Of a DNA stretch of 64,000 nucleotides, positions 61,948 to 64,000 are shown one piece after another. The position numbers and the translations under genes are program-made. This stretch comes from JAIXWP01 sp046309775 (GTDB taxonomy: Bacteria; Bacteroidota; Bacteroidia; Flavobacteriales_D; Sanyastnellaceae): assembly GCA_046309775.1 (NCBI GenBank), contig JBKCOM010000123.1:20321-84320 (forward strand). Direction: 5' to 3'. The notes under the pieces were generated by a model that was not told the origin of the DNA, did no database searches, and was given only the letters and a program-made list of their open reading frames with translations. Positions within the stretch are counted from its first letter, which is position 1, and the number at the start of each line of letters is the position of its first letter.

Positions 61948-63861
61948 ATGAAACCATCTACCGGAAGAGCCATCGTTCTCGGCATCGCCGTATCGGCGTG
62001 CTGTGTTTTATATCTTCAAATGAAGCCCCATCAAGAAAAGAAGCATCTTTATTTTCATCATGGGCAAATGCGCGGCAATGGTTTGGACTCCTTGTATGAA
62101 GGGGAGAATGCGATGTTTGCATCGGCTGGTAAATGCGACCATTGCCACGGCGCCGACCCCAATGGTCTTGCCAGTGTGGACTTTTTCGGAAATGATGTGA
62201 ATGTAGTCGATGACTGGAGCAGTTCGATGATGGCTCTTTCTGCACGCGATCCGTACTGGCGCGCCAAGGTGAGCCACGAGGTGGCGGTGAATCCGGGACA
62301 TCAGCAAGAATTGGAAAACCTCTGTACTAAGTGTCACGCTCCAATGGGCAACTACGCTTCGCAGTCGCAAGGTTTTGACCATTATAGTATCGAACAAATG
62401 GTGGAAGATCCGGTGGCTTTGGATGGCGTTTCGTGTTTGGCTTGTCATCGTCAAACGCCCCAACCCGAAGAGGCATTGCACACTGGACAATTATTCTTTG
62501 ATCCTTTAAAAATTGCATATGGTCCGTACACGAGTCCGCTCATTACACCCATGGCCTTGAGCAGCAATTACACTCCTGAATACGGCGCTCACATTACGCA
62601 AAGTGAGCTCTGCGCTGGTTGCCACTCTTTGATAACACAAACAGTAGACCTTGAGGGCAATTCAACCGGATCGGAATTCGTAGAACAAGCTACATGGCAT
62701 GAGTGGTTGAATTCTGCTTATCCCAACGAGGGCGTGAGCTGTCAGTCTTGCCATTTGCCGCGCCTTCCGAAGCAGTCTGTGATTCTTGCCGCAGGATACA
62801 ATACTCCAGCACGCGAACCTTACGGACTTCATGAAATGGTAGGCGGCAATGTTTTGATGTTGGCTCTAATGAAAGAAAATAGATCATCTCTCGGCATCGC
62901 AGCTACTGAAGCTGCATTCGACGAAACGATTGCAAAAACAGTGGATATGCTTCAAAATAAGAGCATCACCACACAGATTACCCAGGAATACCGAAACGCA
63001 GATACGCTCGCATTTAATTTGAAAATCACCAATCTTGGAGGACATAAGATGCCAAGCGGTTACCCAGCGCGTCGCATGAGCGTTTTCGTTACTGTTCGGA
63101 ATGATCTCGATGAGGTCATTTTCCAAAGTGGTGGTTTCAATGAAGACTTTAGCATTATGGGTGAAAACAGTGATTGGGAGCCACATTATCAATTTATCAG
63201 AAGCGAAGATCAAGTGCAGATTTATGAAATGGTAATGGGAGATGTGAGCGGCAACCGCACCACAGTGCTAGAACGAGGTGCTATTCATCTAAAAGATAAT
63301 CGTCTTGTGCCGCGCGGATTCTCTACGCAGCACCCGCAGTACGATACCACTGCGGTGGTGCTCAATATGTCAGATGAAGATTTTATCATGAATCCAGGGC
63401 CTAACAGTGGTAGCGATCGCATTCACTACCGTGTACCGCTTCAAGGGGAGACATCACCGTTGAGTGTCGAGGTGAAGGTTTATTATCAAAGTGTGCCTCC
63501 AAATTGGGTCACAGATATGTTTACCTATGATACCGATCCTATCAATGCTTTTGAAGATATGTATGCGCAGGCAGACAAGAGTCCCGTGCTCATGAAGAGC
63601 CTTGCCTTTGAGTTGGATGAATATGTTGGTATTGGTGAAAATGAGCGCAGTCTGGTGCAGATGCGTTATGTTCCCTTGCAACAGCAGTTATCGGTGAAGT
63701 CGCAAAGTGGAGGAGAGGTGCGGGTGTTTGACCACAAAGGAGCATTGGTATTTTCACAAAAAGTATCTGGAGGTCAACAATGGTTGCCCATGCAGTTGAA
63801 GGCTTCGACTTACATGGCCGTGTTAAACGGTGAAGTGTATCGCTTTGTGGTGCAGCAATAA
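61948..63861 (+). CDS. Exported five-haem cytochrome c family protein
   Basis: A 637-aa protein with an N-terminal membrane anchor or signal (about 8-24) and five C-x-x-C-H haem sites: CDHCH (63-67), CTKCH (126-130), CLACH (163-167), CAGCH (222-226) and CQSCH (265-269). The C-terminal half is beta-rich ('NLGGHKMPSGYPARRMSVFV' is a possible further haem-ligand segment). The last 70 residues ('VRVFDHKGALVFSQKV ... YMAVLNGEVYRFVV') look like a type A sorting domain without the usual N-P motif, so T9SS export is possible but unproved. It may serve extracellular or periplasmic electron transfer. The next feature is rnpB on the other strand. Confidence 0.85.
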   Translation: MKPSTGRAIVLGIAVSACCVLYLQMKPHQEKKHLYFHHGQMRGNGLDSLYEGENAMFASAGKCDHCHGADPNGLASVDFFGNDVNVVDDWSSSMMALSARDPYWRAKVSHEVAVNPGHQQELENLCTKCHAPMGNYASQSQGFDHYSIEQMVEDPVALDGVSCLACHRQTPQPEEALHTGQLFFDPLKIAYGPYTSPLITPMALSSNYTPEYGAHITQSELCAGCHSLITQTVDLEGNSTGSEFVEQATWHEWLNSAYPNEGVSCQSCHLPRLPKQSVILAAGYNTPAREPYGLHEMVGGNVLMLALMKENRSSLGIAATEAAFDETIAKTVDMLQNKSITTQITQEYRNADTLAFNLKITNLGGHKMPSGYPARRMSVFVTVRNDLDEVIFQSGGFNEDFSIMGENSDWEPHYQFIRSEDQVQIYEMVMGDVSGNRTTVLERGAIHLKDNRLVPRGFSTQHPQYDTTAVVLNMSDEDFIMNPGPNSGSDRIHYRVPLQGETSPLSVEVKVYYQSVPPNWVTDMFTYDTDPINAFEDMYAQADKSPVLMKSLAFELDEYVGIGENERSLVQMRYVPLQQQLSVKSQSGGEVRVFDHKGALVFSQKVSGGQQWLPMQLKASTYMAVLNGEVYRFVVQQ

Positions 63862-63875
63862 GAAAAAAAGAAATC

Positions 63876-64000
63876 ATTCACCTATAAGCCGAGTTCTGTC
63901 TGCATTGCTGCAGCTTCATCATTTATCTATGCGACCTACCCTCCGGATCGGACGAGCAGCCCTACCCGAACGTTCATTCGGGCCGGTATACATGGTCTTA
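63876..64000 (-). ncRNA. rnpB: RNase P RNA, 3' part (cut by window edge)
   Basis: On the minus strand the sequence contains 'GGAGGGTAGGTCGCATAGAT' and ends 'CAGACAGAACTCGGCTTATA', the universal 3' signature of bacterial class A RNase P RNA, the tRNA 5'-processing ribozyme. A 'GAUAAAUGAU'-like stretch is also present. The 5' half lies outside the window. A T-run (minus strand) just after the end could terminate it. The exact 3' end is estimated. Confidence 0.93.

Overview
The window looks like chromosomal DNA of a Bacteroidota bacterium, most likely an aquatic Flavobacteriales-type lineage. Four lines of sequence evidence support this. There are many surface proteins ending in type IX secretion (T9SS) sorting domains, both the 'gliding motility-associated' type B and the shorter type A. 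There is a PorP/SprF homologue and a PorE-like OmpA protein. Many genes are preceded by the Bacteroidota -7 promoter element TAnnTTTG and lack a Shine-Dalgarno sequence. A TonB receptor/DUF4249 lipoprotein pair is present. No plasmid, phage, insertion sequence, CRISPR array or tRNA was seen.

Layout. 0-9 kb: the tail of a PspC-type membrane protein, an arginase, a thioredoxin-fold DsbA-like protein next to a giant TamB/AsmA-like envelope protein, an AHSA1/START-fold protein and a RadD-like SF2 helicase. 9-15 kb: a PorE-like OmpA protein, a periplasmic SGNH hydrolase, an unknown 116-aa protein whose start codon abuts a perfect 12-bp hairpin, and a PAS/GAF sensor with a phosphoacceptor helix and a receiver domain but no kinase ATPase domain. 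15-24 kb: a 1700-aa repeat adhesin (T9SS type B), typA/bipA, a CtpA protease and a DUF1573 protein. 25-34 kb: an unknown secreted protein, a DUF5723-like outer-membrane protein, a lipoprotein MsrA, a 1247-aa T9SS type B protein directly followed by its probable PorP/SprF partner, and a small membrane protein. 34-41.5 kb: meaB, a DUF6265-like lipoprotein, and a minus-strand run cvfB > MBOAT acyltransferase > six-PAS histidine kinase > response regulator. 41.5-49 kb: two tandem paralogous T9SS type A proteins, threonine aldolase, and a membrane J-domain protein overlapping a DPP11-like S46 peptidase. 49-64 kb: a 41-aa His-rich membrane peptide, a promoter-to-terminator unit that may be a small RNA or attenuator, a CotH-kinase-like T9SS type B protein, a conserved-looking 48-aa peptide, the TonB receptor/DUF4249 pair, an L-type-lectin T9SS type B protein, a zinc metalloprotease, a five-haem cytochrome, and the 3' end of RNase P RNA.

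How the genes fit together. The dominant theme is the outer surface. At least six cargo proteins carry recognisable T9SS sorting domains, and they sit near secretion or envelope factors (PorP/SprF, PorE-like, TamB, CtpA, SGNH and MBOAT acyl-transfer proteins). A second theme is multi-PAS sensing with stand-alone or fused receiver domains. I did not find a clear new multi-gene system. The most unusual signals are the ATPase-less DHp-receiver sensor, the start-codon hairpin at 12.34 kb, the transcription unit at 49.53-49.66 kb, and two small genes (41 and 48 aa).
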